From assembly GCA_002413145.1 (NCBI GenBank), contig DHWK01000138.1, positions 8,877 through 23,788 of the forward strand: 14,912 bases of DNA, in the 5' to 3' direction. The stretch is from a bacterium UBP12_UBA5184. GTDB taxonomy: Bacteria > Vulcanimicrobiota > Vulcanimicrobiia > Vulcanimicrobiales > Vulcanimicrobiaceae. Numbering within the stretch: the stretch's first letter is position 1; every line of letters begins with the position of its first letter. The notes below the pieces were generated by a model. That model ran no database searches. It saw only the letters and a list, made by a program, of their open reading frames with translations, and was not told the origin of the DNA. Below, in pieces: positions 1 through 7,012 of the stretch. Made by a program: the position numbers and the translations under genes.

Positions 1-2
1 GG

Positions 3-1451
3 CCGGCCGCGATCGCCGCCTCGCCCGACGGGAAGACGCTCGCCGTCAGCGGCGACCTGGTCGACGTCATCCTCTTGATCGACGCCGCCTCTCGACAGAC
101 GAGCGCGGCCGTGAAGGTCGGCCGCCATCCGGCGGGCCTCGTCTTCGCGCGCGACGGAAAGAGGCTGTACGTTGCGAACCGCGGCGAACGTTCGCTTTCG
201 GTCGTCGACGTCGCCGCCGCCGCCGCCCTCGATCCGATCGCGGTGGGCGATCATCCCGATAACGTCGTGCTATCGCGTGACGGCGCGAAGCTCTACGTCA
301 GCGAGAGCGACGACGATGCGCTCGGCGTCGTCGATCTGAAAACGGCGAAACGCAGCGCCGACGTCAACGTCGGTCTGTACGAGGCCAAACTCTATGGCGC
401 GTCGCCGACGGCGCTGTTCCTGGGGCCCGACGGCCGGCGTCTGTACGTCACCTGTTCGGCGGCCAACGCCGTCGTCGTGATGGACGTCGCCGGAAGCGAT
501 GCTCGCGTCATCGGCGCGATCCCGACCGGCTGGTATCCGACCGCCGCGACGCTCGATCCCACCGGCCGCGCGCTGCTGGTCGCAAACGCCAAGGGTGAGG
601 GGAGTCCGGCGAATCCCCAGCTCGATCCGGCGCGCGGTTCGCGCGATCCGGAGTACGTCTCGAAGTTGACGGTCGGCTCGGTCCGGCGCATCCCACTCCC
701 CGACGACGCGGCGCTCGCCACCGGAATCGGCGACGTGCGCGCTCACGCGGGGCCGTTCCTACGCGCGGCGCTCGGCAGTCGTGCGGCGCTCTTAGACGGA
801 CCGCCGAGCGACGACCCGGGCCGCAAGATCGTCGCACGCGGCGGCCCGATCGAACACGTCATCTACATCATCAAGGAAAACCGGACGTTCGATCAAGTTC
901 TCGGCGACGAGAAGGCCGGCGACGGCGATGCGAGCCTCACGATGTTCGGAGCAGAGGTGACCCCCAACCAGCACGCGCTCGCCGAACGCTTCGGAATCTT
1001 CGACAATACGTACGCCGATTCGTTCGTGAGTCCCGACGGCCACAATTGGTCGACGGCGGCCTTCGCCGACGACTACGTTGAAAAGTTCGTCCCGCCGAAC
1101 ACTGGATACCGGCGCTCGCCCTACGATTTCGAAGACCCGGTCTCGCCGGCGCGTCCGCGCTCCGGCTACCTCTGGGACGATGCGCTCCAACACCACGTCA
1201 GCATCCGCAACTACGGTGAATACGTATACGACTCGCCTCGGCGACCTTCGCGAGCCACTGGCGCGCGACCAGCCTGCTCAAGATCACCGACGACAAGTAC
1301 CCGGGGTACGATACCGACATCAGCGACTTCGTGCGTCAGACGGAATGGGCGCGCGAATTCGCGCAGTACGTCAAGGCGGGAAATCTTCCGGCGCTCGAGA
1401 TCATCCGCTTGCCGAACGATCACACCTCCTACACGACTCCCAAGAAACTGA
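3..1451 (+). CDS. YncE-like beta-propeller / phosphoesterase, 5' fragment (no start in window, ends in frameshift)
   Basis: The frame is open from the first complete codon at base 3, so the true start lies upstream. The N-terminal half shows repeated YVTN-type propeller blades (LYVANRGERSLSVVDV near 165, LYVSESDDDALGVVDL near 290, LYVTCSAANAVVVMDV near 440). From about 850 comes the phosphoesterase (PF04185-like, alkaline phosphatase superfamily) opening HVIYIIKENRTFDQVLGDE, then SFVSPDGHNWS and SIRNYGEYVYD. Homologues are known as bifunctional YncE/alkaline-phosphatase-family proteins, usually exported and metal-dependent; the substrate is not predictable here. After YVYD (ends 1232) the frame turns into low-complexity Arg/Ser sequence unlike the family, while the expected continuation is found in another frame. 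The real coding part of this frame therefore ends near 1232-1241, and the stop at 1451 is an out-of-frame artefact. Family call is confident; export cannot be checked because the N terminus is missing. Confidence 0.85.
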   Translation, partial: PAAIAASPDGKTLAVSGDLVDVILLIDAASRQTSAAVKVGRHPAGLVFARDGKRLYVANRGERSLSVVDVAAAAALDPIAVGDHPDNVVLSRDGAKLYVSESDDDALGVVDLKTAKRSADVNVGLYEAKLYGASPTALFLGPDGRRLYVTCSAANAVVVMDVAGSDARVIGAIPTGWYPTAATLDPTGRALLVANAKGEGSPANPQLDPARGSRDPEYVSKLTVGSVRRIPLPDDAALATGIGDVRAHAGPFLRAALGSRAALLDGPPSDDPGRKIVARGGPIEHVIYIIKENRTFDQVLGDEKAGDGDASLTMFGAEVTPNQHALAERFGIFDNTYADSFVSPDGHNWSTAAFADDYVEKFVPPNTGYRRSPYDFEDPVSPARPRSGYLWDDALQHHVSIRNYGEYVYDSPRRPSRATGARPACSRSPTTSTRGTIPTSATSCVRRNGRANSRSTSRREIFRRSRSSACRTITPPTRLPRN

Positions 1452-1966
1452 CGCCTGCAGCGATGGTCGCGCAAAACGACCTCGCTTTCGGAAAGATCGT
1501 CGAGGCCGTTTCGCATTCGCCGTACTGGGCCAGCAGCGCGATTCTGGCGATCGAGGACGACGCCCAAAACGGGCCCGATCACGTGAGCGCTCAGCGCACG
1601 ACGTTCTACCTGGCCTCGCCCTACGCGCGGGGCGGCGTGCAACACGGCCGCTACTCGAGCGCCGGCGTCTTGCGCACGATCGAACTCATCCTGGGTCTAC
1701 CGCCGATGACGGTCTACGACGCGTCGGCGCAGCCGATGTATGCCGCCTTCAGCCCCAAGGCCGACCTACGGCGATTCTCGGCTTTACCGGCGCGGGTCGA
1801 CCTCGAAGCGCGCAACACTGCGACCTCGTATCGCGCGCGCGACAGCGCGCGACTCGACCTGCATGACGCCGACGCAGTGCCCGCCGCCGTCGGGAACGAC
1901 ATCCTATGGCACGCGATCCGCGGCGCGAACGCCAAACCGCCGTCGTACGGCGCCTTCGAGCGCTAG
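1235..1966 (+). CDS. YncE-like / phosphoesterase, 3' fragment after frameshift
   Basis: This is the C-terminal half of the phosphoesterase domain, in the reading phase shifted from the upstream fragment by the equivalent of one lost base. Family sequence resumes around 1235 (ATFASHWRATSLLKI, then KYPGYDTDISDFVRQ) and continues through LEIIRLPNDHTS, the metal-site motif AIEDDAQNGPDHV (about 1548-1584), RTTFYLASPYARGG and LRTIELILGLPPMTVYDA. It ends at TAG 1964-1966. This frame is open only from 1220; there is no plausible start or ribosome site of its own (the first GTG is 1331, inside the domain), so it is a continuation rather than a separate gene. All downstream motifs are intact, which argues for a recent mutation or a sequence error rather than long decay. 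It converges on the gamma-glutamyltransferase gene with 15 bases between stops. Confidence 0.85.
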   Translation, partial: ASATFASHWRATSLLKITDDKYPGYDTDISDFVRQTEWAREFAQYVKAGNLPALEIIRLPNDHTSYTTPKKLTPAAMVAQNDLAFGKIVEAVSHSPYWASSAILAIEDDAQNGPDHVSAQRTTFYLASPYARGGVQHGRYSSAGVLRTIELILGLPPMTVYDASAQPMYAAFSPKADLRRFSALPARVDLEARNTATSYRARDSARLDLHDADAVPAAVGNDILWHAIRGANAKPPSYGAFER

Positions 1967-1981
1967 CGCCGGCTTAGCCTG

Positions 1982-3574
1982 CTAAAGCCCGAGCGCGAGC
2001 GAGTCGGCGCGCGGATCGGAGCCGCCGGCGAGCGAGCCGCGTTCGCGGTCGATGAAGATCGCGTGGCAGTGCCCCAGCATGTTGGAATACGGCTCGGTCA
2101 GCTGGACCTGCTGGCCGCGTTCGCGCAAACCGTCGACGATCCGGGTGGGCACGCGCGATTCGATGCTGACCGCGTCGGCGAAGGACGCTTCGGAGTCGCG
2201 ACCGTAGACGAAGCGCGGCGCGTCGATCGCGGCCTGAACCGACATCCCGCGTTCGTAGACGTTGTGGATCAACTGTACGTGGGTCTGCGGCTGACCGTCG
2301 CCGCCCATCGTCGCGTAGACGAACTCCGGTTTTCCGTTGCGCAGCAGCATCCCCGGCGAAAGGGTGTGGAGCGGCCGTTTTCCGCCGGCGAGTTCGTTCG
2401 GGTGACCCGGTTCGAGCCGGAAATAGGAGCCGCGGTTTTGCAAGAACACGCCGGTCCCGCGAGCCACGACGCCGGAACCGAAATTCTGGTAGAGGCTCTC
2501 GATCAGCGAGACCGCGCGGCCTTCTTCGTCGACCGCAGCGATCGCGATCGTTCCACCGCGATCGACAAGGGAGTGGCGCGAACGCGCCCGCTGCGGATCG
2601 ATCCCCGCGCGCAGCGCCGCCAGCGACTCGGGCGAAAGAAGATCGCCCAGCGGCGCCATCGTGGCGGGCTCGCCGAAGCGCCGGTCTCTGATCTCGAGCG
2701 CGACTTTGATCGCCTCGATCGCGAGATACGTCCAATCCAGGTCGCTCGCGGCGCCGTCCCCCGCCAGCATGCCGAGCACCATCAGCGCGAGCGAGGCCGC
2801 CGAATTGGGCGGATGCGCGTAGACCTCGGCCCCGTGCCACGAAATCTTCAGCGGCTCCGTTCGCTCCGTGGTGTGCGTCGCCAAGTCGCCGGGCGTCATC
2901 GGATTCCCGCCGGCCTGCAGGGTCTCGGCGATCGCGTCGGCGATGCGCCCCGCATAAAACGCCTCTGCGCCACATTTGCGGATCGCAGCGAGGGTCTCGG
3001 CCAGTGGGACATTGCGCAGGACGTCGCCCGAACGCGGGACCCCGCGTTGCAAGAACAGGGCCGATGCCTCGGGGTCCCCGCGCAGCAGCGCCTCGTTGAT
3101 CGCAAAATAGTTGGCGACGACGTCGCTCGCGACGAACCCGTCGCGAGCGTACGCTTCGGCCGGTGCGAGCAACTCGTCGAGGCCGCGCGTTCCATGGGCG
3201 CGCCCGACGTCTTCCCACGAGCGCACGGCGCCCGGCACCGTTACGCTGAACGCGCCGCGCTGCGGCATCGACGCCAGCCCTTGCGCGCGCAAGCGTTCGG
3301 CGCCGAGCGCGGCAGCGGCGCGCCCGCTTCCGTTATAACAGACGACCTCGCGCGTGCGCGGTTCGTAGATGACCCAAAACGCGTCGCCGCCGATCCCGCA
3401 GCTCGCCGGATAGACGACGCCGAGGACGGCGTTGGTCGCGATTGCGGCGTCGATCGCGTTCCCGCCGCGACGCAGCACCTCGACGCCCGCGGACGTCGCG
3501 AGCGCGTGGGGTGAGGCGACCATCGCGCGCACCGAGCGCGCCACCGCGCGCGTCGATTTCTCCGGAAGGCTCAC
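1982..3574 (-). CDS. ggt: gamma-glutamyltransferase family protein
   Basis: This Ntn-hydrolase is expected to cleave or transfer gamma-glutamyl groups (glutathione, gamma-glutamyl peptides). At 530 residues it has the full family length. The large subunit carries SPHALATSAGVEVLRRGGNA (21-40), IDAAIATNAVLGV and PASCGIGGDAFWV (57-69). The autocatalytic nucleophile is Thr342 in RGGTIAIAAVD, followed by the small-subunit features NFGSGVVARGTGVFLQNRG (364-382), PLHTLSPGML and GGDGQPQTH (424-432). The residues after Thr342 (IAIAA) differ from the TTHYSV of E. coli GGT and look more like the YwrD-type branch, so acylase-type specificity is possible. No signal peptide is visible, so it is probably cytoplasmic. 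The start is GTG at 3574, 33 bases after the dppC stop, making it the last gene of a permease operon; Met18 is an alternative start. Confidence 0.93.
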   Translation of the reverse strand: MSLPEKSTRAVARSVRAMVASPHALATSAGVEVLRRGGNAIDAAIATNAVLGVVYPASCGIGGDAFWVIYEPRTREVVCYNGSGRAAAALGAERLRAQGLASMPQRGAFSVTVPGAVRSWEDVGRAHGTRGLDELLAPAEAYARDGFVASDVVANYFAINEALLRGDPEASALFLQRGVPRSGDVLRNVPLAETLAAIRKCGAEAFYAGRIADAIAETLQAGGNPMTPGDLATHTTERTEPLKISWHGAEVYAHPPNSAASLALMVLGMLAGDGAASDLDWTYLAIEAIKVALEIRDRRFGEPATMAPLGDLLSPESLAALRAGIDPQRARSRHSLVDRGGTIAIAAVDEEGRAVSLIESLYQNFGSGVVARGTGVFLQNRGSYFRLEPGHPNELAGGKRPLHTLSPGMLLRNGKPEFVYATMGGDGQPQTHVQLIHNVYERGMSVQAAIDAPRFVYGRDSEASFADAVSIESRVPTRIVDGLRERGQQVQLTEPYSNMLGHCHAIFIDRERGSLAGGSDPRADSLALGL

Positions 3575-3607
3575 CCGGCGATCCTATACCGCGCGTGCAA
3601 GCGTCTC

Positions 3608-4501
3608 CTAGCGAGCGTGGGGATCGAGCGCGTCGCGGAGTCCGTCGCCGAACAGATTGACGCCGAGCACCGTGAAAAAAATCGCGAGACCGGGAAAGAG
3701 CCCGAGCCACCAGGCCGTATCCAAGAACTGGCGGCCGTCGGCGAGCATCGCGCCCCACGACGGAACGTCCTGCGGGACGCCCAGCGCGAGAAACGAGAGG
3801 GCGCTCTCCAAGATGATCGCGCGCGCGATACCGAAGGTCGCGAGCACCGTGATCGAAGACGCGATGTTGGGCAGCACGTGCCGCAACAGGATGCGCGTCA
3901 CCGACGATCCGGTCGCAACCGCCGCCTGCACGAAGTCGCGCTCGCGCAGCGAGAGCGCCTCGGCGCGCACGACCCGAACGTATTGCACCCAGCCGGTGAT
4001 CCCGATGGTCATGATCACGGTGAAGAGGCTGGGCCCGACGACGCCGACGACCGCGATCGCCAGCAGCACCGCCGGGAAGGCAAACTGCACGTCGGCGATC
4101 CGCGCGATGACGTCGTCGACGAGGCCGCCGAAATATCCGGCGACGACGCCCAGGCCGACGCCGATCGCTCCTCCGATCGCAACCGAGGAAAGGCCGACGA
4201 TCCCGGCGACGCGCGCGCCCCACACGATGCGCGAATAGATGTCGCGCCCGAGGTCGTCGGTCCCGAGCAGGTTCGCCGCCGAACCGCCGGCCAGCCAGGC
4301 GGGCGGTCTGAAGGCGCCGGCGAGGTTTTGAAGGTTCGGATCGTGGGGCGCGATCCACGGCGCAAAGGTCGCCAGAACCGCGACGATGCAAACGATCGCC
4401 GCCCCGCCGATGGTCGGCAGCCCCGAGAAGAGCACCGCGGCGAACGGCTTGCGGCGGAGCGCTTCTTCGGCCGGAATCGCGGCCAGCGTCGCGCTCGCCA
4501 T
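3608..4501 (-). CDS. dppC: ABC dipeptide/oligopeptide transporter permease, DppC type
   Basis: Inner-membrane subunit of a peptide- or nickel-type ABC importer (BPD_transp_1 family with an OppC-type N-terminal segment), 297 residues. Visible are a short cytoplasmic N terminus, a first membrane helix (about 27-50), the DppC hallmark LLGTDDLGRDIYSRI (78-92), the EAA loop around RDFVQAAVATGSS and the closing region LESALSFLALGVPQDVPSWG. The ATG at 4501-4499 shares one base with the TGA stop of dppB (TGATG), the usual translational coupling. A longer reading back to 4660 is open but has no family similarity and lies inside dppB. The solute is not determinable; the adjacent ggt points to peptides, possibly gamma-glutamyl ones. 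Confidence 0.94.
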   Translation of the reverse strand: MASATLAAIPAEEALRRKPFAAVLFSGLPTIGGAAIVCIVAVLATFAPWIAPHDPNLQNLAGAFRPPAWLAGGSAANLLGTDDLGRDIYSRIVWGARVAGIVGLSSVAIGGAIGVGLGVVAGYFGGLVDDVIARIADVQFAFPAVLLAIAVVGVVGPSLFTVIMTIGITGWVQYVRVVRAEALSLRERDFVQAAVATGSSVTRILLRHVLPNIASSITVLATFGIARAIILESALSFLALGVPQDVPSWGAMLADGRQFLDTAWWLGLFPGLAIFFTVLGVNLFGDGLRDALDPHAR

Positions 4502-5418
4502 CACTCGTACCGAATCCGTGGATCGAGCGCGGCGTAGAAGAGATCGGTCAGCAGGTTGATCGCGACGAACGCGAGCGCCGCGAGGATGACGACCACCTCG
4601 ACGATCGGATAATCGCGATCGACGATCGCCTGCACCGCCAAGCGCGCGACGCCGGGCCACGAGTAGATCGTCTCGGTGATCACGGCTTGCGAGAACAGCG
4701 TCACCAGCTCCGTCGCGATCACCGTGATCACCGGAAGCCAGGCGTTACGGAGCGCGTGATGCCAGAGCAGGCGCAGCGGCCGGACGCCCTTGGCACGAGC
4801 CGTCCGCAAGAAATCGCTCTTCAGGACGTCGAGCATCGAGGCGCGGGTCAAGCGCATGAGTTGGGCCATCGTGAACAAGCCGAGCGTGATCGTCGGAAGG
4901 ACGAGGTGTTTGAGGCCGCCGATGCCGCTGACGGGAAACCAGCCGAGCTGCACGCCGAAGAGCAGGATCAGCATGATCCCCATCCAGTAGACCGGCGCGC
5001 TCTGCCCGACGAGGGCGAAGATCCGCGCCGCCAGATCGAGCCAAGAGTTTCTGCGCACCGCGGCGAGGACTCCGATCGGAACGGCGACGACGACCGCGAG
5101 GCCCAGCGCCGCGAGCGCCAGCTCCAGCGAGGCTGGGACGCGTTCGAGCGCGAGCCCGAGCGCCGGCTCGCCGTGACGCAGCGAGTTTCCGAAATCGCCG
5201 TGCAGCGCGGCCCACGCGAAGGTTCCGAACTGCACCCAGAGCGGCCGGTCGAAGCCTTGATTGTGGCGGAACTCCGCGATCTGTTGCGTGGTCGCTTCGG
5301 GCGGCATCATGACCGCCGCCGGATCGCCGGTCAGGTGCAAGATCAGAAACACCGCCACCGCGACGCCGACGATCACCCAAACCGCGCCGATCGCCCGCCG
5401 GACCAAAAACGCGATCAC
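4501..5418 (-). CDS. dppB: ABC dipeptide/oligopeptide transporter permease, DppB type
   Basis: First permease of the dppBC pair, expected to form a heterodimeric channel with DppC in the cytoplasmic membrane. It begins with the typical DppB first helix after FLVRRAIGAVWVIVGVAVAV, and has the long periplasmic segment with LTGDPAAVMMPP and GFDRPLWVQF, then GDFGNSLRHGEP, the EAA-type loop FLRTARAKGVRPLRLLWHHA and the C-terminal DLFYAALDPRIRYE. I chose GTG 5418 (305 aa) because family similarity starts right there. The frame stays open to a TTG at 5454, which would add 12 unrelated residues. No binding protein or ATPase gene lies next to it, so those subunits must come from elsewhere. Ends with TGA overlapping the dppC start. 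Confidence 0.92.
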   Translation of the reverse strand: MIAFLVRRAIGAVWVIVGVAVAVFLILHLTGDPAAVMMPPEATTQQIAEFRHNQGFDRPLWVQFGTFAWAALHGDFGNSLRHGEPALGLALERVPASLELALAALGLAVVVAVPIGVLAAVRRNSWLDLAARIFALVGQSAPVYWMGIMLILLFGVQLGWFPVSGIGGLKHLVLPTITLGLFTMAQLMRLTRASMLDVLKSDFLRTARAKGVRPLRLLWHHALRNAWLPVITVIATELVTLFSQAVITETIYSWPGVARLAVQAIVDRDYPIVEVVVILAALAFVAINLLTDLFYAALDPRIRYE

Positions 5419-5427
5419 GTTACCCCA

Positions 5428-5490
5428 CGCCGCTCCGCAGCGCGGGGACCCCAAAGGTTATAAAGCACTCCGCCGCTCCGCGGCTCCGCG
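5428..5490 (-). promoter_or_regulatory. candidate dppBC-ggt promoter region with repeated GCTCCGC motifs
   Basis: On the minus strand TATAAC (5457-5462) is a 5/6 match to a -10 box, about 40 bases before the dppB start; no convincing -35 is seen. It is flanked by a direct repeat cgccgctccgc at 5428-5438 and 5471-5481 (43 bp apart). The second copy runs into a tandem GCTCCGCG at 5475-5482 and 5483-5490. The arrangement resembles repeated binding sites around a promoter, but no regulator is known. Confidence 0.3.
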
Positions 5491-5516
5491 CCCCCACACG
5501 CAAAGCGCGTGGGGGC
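5490..5516 (-). terminator. GC-rich hairpin between the small membrane gene and dppB
   Basis: An inverted repeat gcccccac ... gtgggggc gives 8 bp, with an inner CGC/GCG helix and an AAA loop, just after the stop (5526) of the upstream minus-strand gene. There is no clear T-run behind it. It probably separates the small-protein transcript from the dppB operon, but could equally be a leader structure. Confidence 0.4.
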
Positions 5517-5525
5517 CCAGCATAG

Positions 5526-5714
5526 CTACCAGAGGCCTCCGTCGGCGACGAGGATGTAGAGGATGGGCCCCAGCCCCCACACGATGCCGACGATCGCCCA
5601 GACGATCTTCTTGGGCATCGCCATGTCCTCGCGCACGATCAAGTTGATCCACATCAGCACGAGCGCGACGGGATGGAGGACGATCGAGATAAGGATCTCG
5701 AGGAAGAGTTTCAG
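5526..5714 (-). CDS. small two-helix membrane protein (PLDc_N-like), CTG start
   Basis: A 62-residue frame encodes two hydrophobic helices: LEILISIVLHPVALVLMW (residues 5-22), a short charged turn NLIVREDMAMPKK, then IVWAIVGIVWGLGPILYILV (37-56), ending DGGLW and TAG. The layout resembles the phospholipase D-nuclease N-terminal (PLDc_N) type of short membrane protein; function is unknown. The membrane helix begins almost at the N terminus, and there is no ATG, GTG or TTG before it in frame. The best start is CTG 5714-5712, which overlaps the TGA stop of the upstream gene as CTGA, so translation is probably coupled. An internal start at the later GTG or ATG would remove the first helix. The composition is clearly protein-like, but the start is uncertain. 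Confidence 0.6.
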   Translation of the reverse strand: MKLFLEILISIVLHPVALVLMWINLIVREDMAMPKKIVWAIVGIVWGLGPILYILVADGGLW

Positions 5715-6004
5715 GTTTTTCTTTTGCCGGGCGTAGCGTTTTCGACGTCCCAGATCTCCGGCGCCGCAGCGGGCAGGCCATGCTTCTGGATCACCGGCAT
5801 GAGTTGTTGGGTGAAGGCATCGAGTTTCGCTTGCGACTCCCAGAAGTCGAGGACTCGCCAGCCGGTTGGAATAGGGCCGGCGGTATGCATGACGAGTCCG
5901 TTCGTTTTGAAGTCGACCGTGCGGCCGATGTCGTCATTGACCGCTTCGTAGATCTTCCGTAATTCGTCGCTCTTGCCGGGGAAATCAATCCTCATCCCGA
6001 TCAT
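5711..6004 (-). CDS. small dimeric alpha/beta-barrel (ABM-like) protein of unknown function
   Basis: A 97-residue cytoplasmic protein with the strand-helix-strand pattern of antibiotic-biosynthesis-monooxygenase-like ferredoxin folds: MRIDFPGKSDELRKIYEAV, then LVMHTAGPIPTGWRVLDFW, ESQAKLDAFTQQLMPVIQ and PEIWDVEN. The GWRV-D-WES segment is typical of conserved small proteins of this type, which have no assigned substrate. The start is ATG 6004, chosen because GGAG lies 6 bases upstream; ATGs at 6016 and 5995 are alternatives. The final TGA (5713-5711) overlaps the proposed CTG start of the downstream membrane protein. The last residues (ATPGKRKT) lie on an A-rich stretch. Catalytic activity cannot be inferred. 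Confidence 0.72.
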   Translation of the reverse strand: MIGMRIDFPGKSDELRKIYEAVNDDIGRTVDFKTNGLVMHTAGPIPTGWRVLDFWESQAKLDAFTQQLMPVIQKHGLPAAAPEIWDVENATPGKRKT

Positions 6005-6033
6005 CTCTCGCTCCATTCGTCGGTGGGGAGGCT

Positions 6034-6068
6034 ACGGCCGCTCTCGGTTCGACGCCGCGAGCGGCCGT
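6034..6068. repeat. inverted repeat between the ABM-like gene and tRNA-Lys(CTT)
   Basis: acggccgctc (6034-6043) and gagcggccgt (6059-6068) are perfectly complementary over 10 bp with a 15-base loop that itself can form a 3-bp CGG/CCG helix. On the minus strand it follows the tRNA gene and the 6119-6142 hairpin and precedes the ABM-like gene, so it may be a second terminator or a leader structure. No T-run is present. Confidence 0.45.
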
Positions 6069-6118
6069 CCTTGGCTCGGCGTCGGGCTCCCACTACCGCG
6101 GAGCCGCTTGAAACTCGA

Positions 6119-6142
6119 AGAGCTCGCTGCGCGGCGAGCTCT
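6119..6142 (-). terminator. hairpin downstream of tRNA-Lys(CTT)
   Basis: A perfect 9-bp stem agagctcgc / gcgagctct with a 6-base loop starts 9 bases after the encoded CCA end of the tRNA. The downstream tract on the minus strand is only moderately T-rich (TTCGAGTTTC). Likely intrinsic terminator of the tRNA transcript. Confidence 0.55.
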
Positions 6143-6150
6143 CGAAAATT

Positions 6151-6225
<75 letters not shown>

Positions 6226-6295
6226 GTTGCGGCGGCCTTCTTCCTTCTAGTGCCGTGCCCTGCCCGAAGATTCCCGCGGCGATGATAACAGGAAA

Positions 6296-6317
6296 CGAGC
6301 GCAGACGCCAGCGCTCG
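6296..6317 (-). terminator. hairpin between the two tRNA-Lys genes
   Basis: A 7-bp stem cgagcgc/gcgctcg with an 8-base loop, followed on the minus strand by TTTCCTGTT. It sits 49 bases after the Lys(TTT) 3' end, in a 140-base spacer that otherwise holds nothing I can identify. Weak terminator or processing signal. Confidence 0.4.
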
Positions 6318-6365
6318 CTTATTCGCTGCGCGCGTCGGGCGCCGCCGACCCGACGAAAGAGCGTA

Positions 6366-6440
6366 TGGTGCGCCCCCCGGGATTCGAACCCGGAACCAGC
6401 GGCTTAAAAGGCCGATGCTCTACCATTGAGCTAGAGGCGC
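6366..6440 (-). tRNA. tRNA-Lys (anticodon TTT)
   Basis: Acceptor GCGCCTC/GGGGCGC (one T-G wobble), D-arm GCTC-AATGGTA-GAGC, anticodon loop CTTTTAA with anticodon TTT (reads AAA), T-loop TTCGAAT, discriminator A and an encoded CCA. The outermost pair of the anticodon stem (T27-C43) is mismatched. Only 3 bases separate it from the CCA end of tRNA-His, so the two are surely co-transcribed. Confidence 0.95.
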
Positions 6441-6443
6441 ACT

Positions 6444-6521
6444 TGGGGTGACCGACGGGAATTGAACCCGCAACCTTCGACGCCACAGGCCGACGCTCTA
6501 ACCAATTGAGCTACGATCACC
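6444..6521 (-). tRNA. tRNA-His (anticodon GTG)
   Basis: Acceptor GTGATCG/CGGTCAC with the histidine-specific extra G-1 (complement of base 6521) opposite discriminator C73. D-arm GCTCAATTGGTTAGAGC, anticodon loop CTGTGGC with GTG, T-loop TTCAATT, and encoded CCA (6446-6444). First of a tight His-Lys(TTT) pair. Confidence 0.96.
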
Positions 6522-6559
6522 GCGCCAGCCAAAATCGTACACCAGAAGCGAAATACCCT

Positions 6560-6784
6560 GCTTCTTCGTTTTCCAATACCCCCGGCTCGACGCCGTTCGT
6601 CGACGATGGAAGTTAGCGCAGCGCACGCACTTCGCGATCTCGGCCACGAGTACGTCCATGGAGTTCCCGCCTGTGACCAACGCGCTGATGTCGGCGCGCT
6701 TGGAGCCCGTCACATGGTTGAAAGGGACTCATCGATAAAAGCGCGATTTCGCCGGCCGTAAACCGCCTTGTTTCTCCGCACAGC
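6560..6784 (-). pseudogene. degraded HNH/CxxC-type small protein remnant
   Basis: In one minus-strand frame the translation reads FNHVTGSKRADISALVTGG, then LVAEIAKCVRCANFHRRRTA and RGYW. This recalls small HNH-type proteins with a DHV...EIAKC-VRCANCHRRRTA pattern. Decay is visible: an in-frame TGA at 6731-6729 just before the HV segment, Phe (codon 6611-6609) in place of the second Cys of CANCH, an apparent lost residue between AKC and VRC, and no recognisable first CxxC pair upstream (only CAEK near 6780). The frame then runs into the tRNA-His gene, so it has no proper end. It fills the 306-base gap between tRNA-Arg and tRNA-His. The family call rests on remembered motifs, hence moderate confidence. 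Confidence 0.5.
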
Positions 6785-6827
6785 GTGTCTGTCAAGAGCG
6801 TACGCCAGAACCTCATCTTGACGAGAT

Positions 6828-6900
<73 letters not shown>

Positions 6901-6956
6901 ACGGCTCTGCGTCGCTCACGTTTCGTGGTCCCGGGCCGTCTTCCCACGGAATGACG

Positions 6957-6987
6957 GCGGGCGGCGCCCGGTTCGGGTGCCGCCCGC
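6957..6987 (-). terminator. strong hairpin after the 75-aa stress-type gene
   Basis: gcgggcggc ... gccgcccgc pairs over 9 bp and continues, after one G-T position, with cccg/cggg around a 3-base loop. It lies 25 bases downstream of the stop of the minus-strand gene at 7013 and upstream of tRNA-Arg. There is no T-run on the minus side, so it may be a factor-dependent or stabilising hairpin. The rest of 6901-7012 shows nothing else. Confidence 0.5.
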
Positions 6988-7012
6988 TCTGCCTTTTGTG
7001 GCATCCCTGGTC

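Noticed and set aside
1078..1866. Plus-strand 262-codon frame overlapping the frameshift region, considered as the continuation of the phosphoesterase.
   Set aside because: Its sequence lacks the family motifs; those continue in the other frame (LLKITDDKYPGYD onwards).
2063..3514. A 483-codon open frame on the plus strand, antisense to ggt.
   Set aside because: Its translation is Arg/Asp/Gly-rich without any motif, and it mirrors the codons of the convincing ggt gene; long antisense frames are expected at this GC content.
3617..4537. A 306-codon plus-strand frame opposite dppC.
   Set aside because: Composition is almost entirely charged and repetitive (ARG/ASP/GLU), with no fold-like pattern; shadow of the permease gene.
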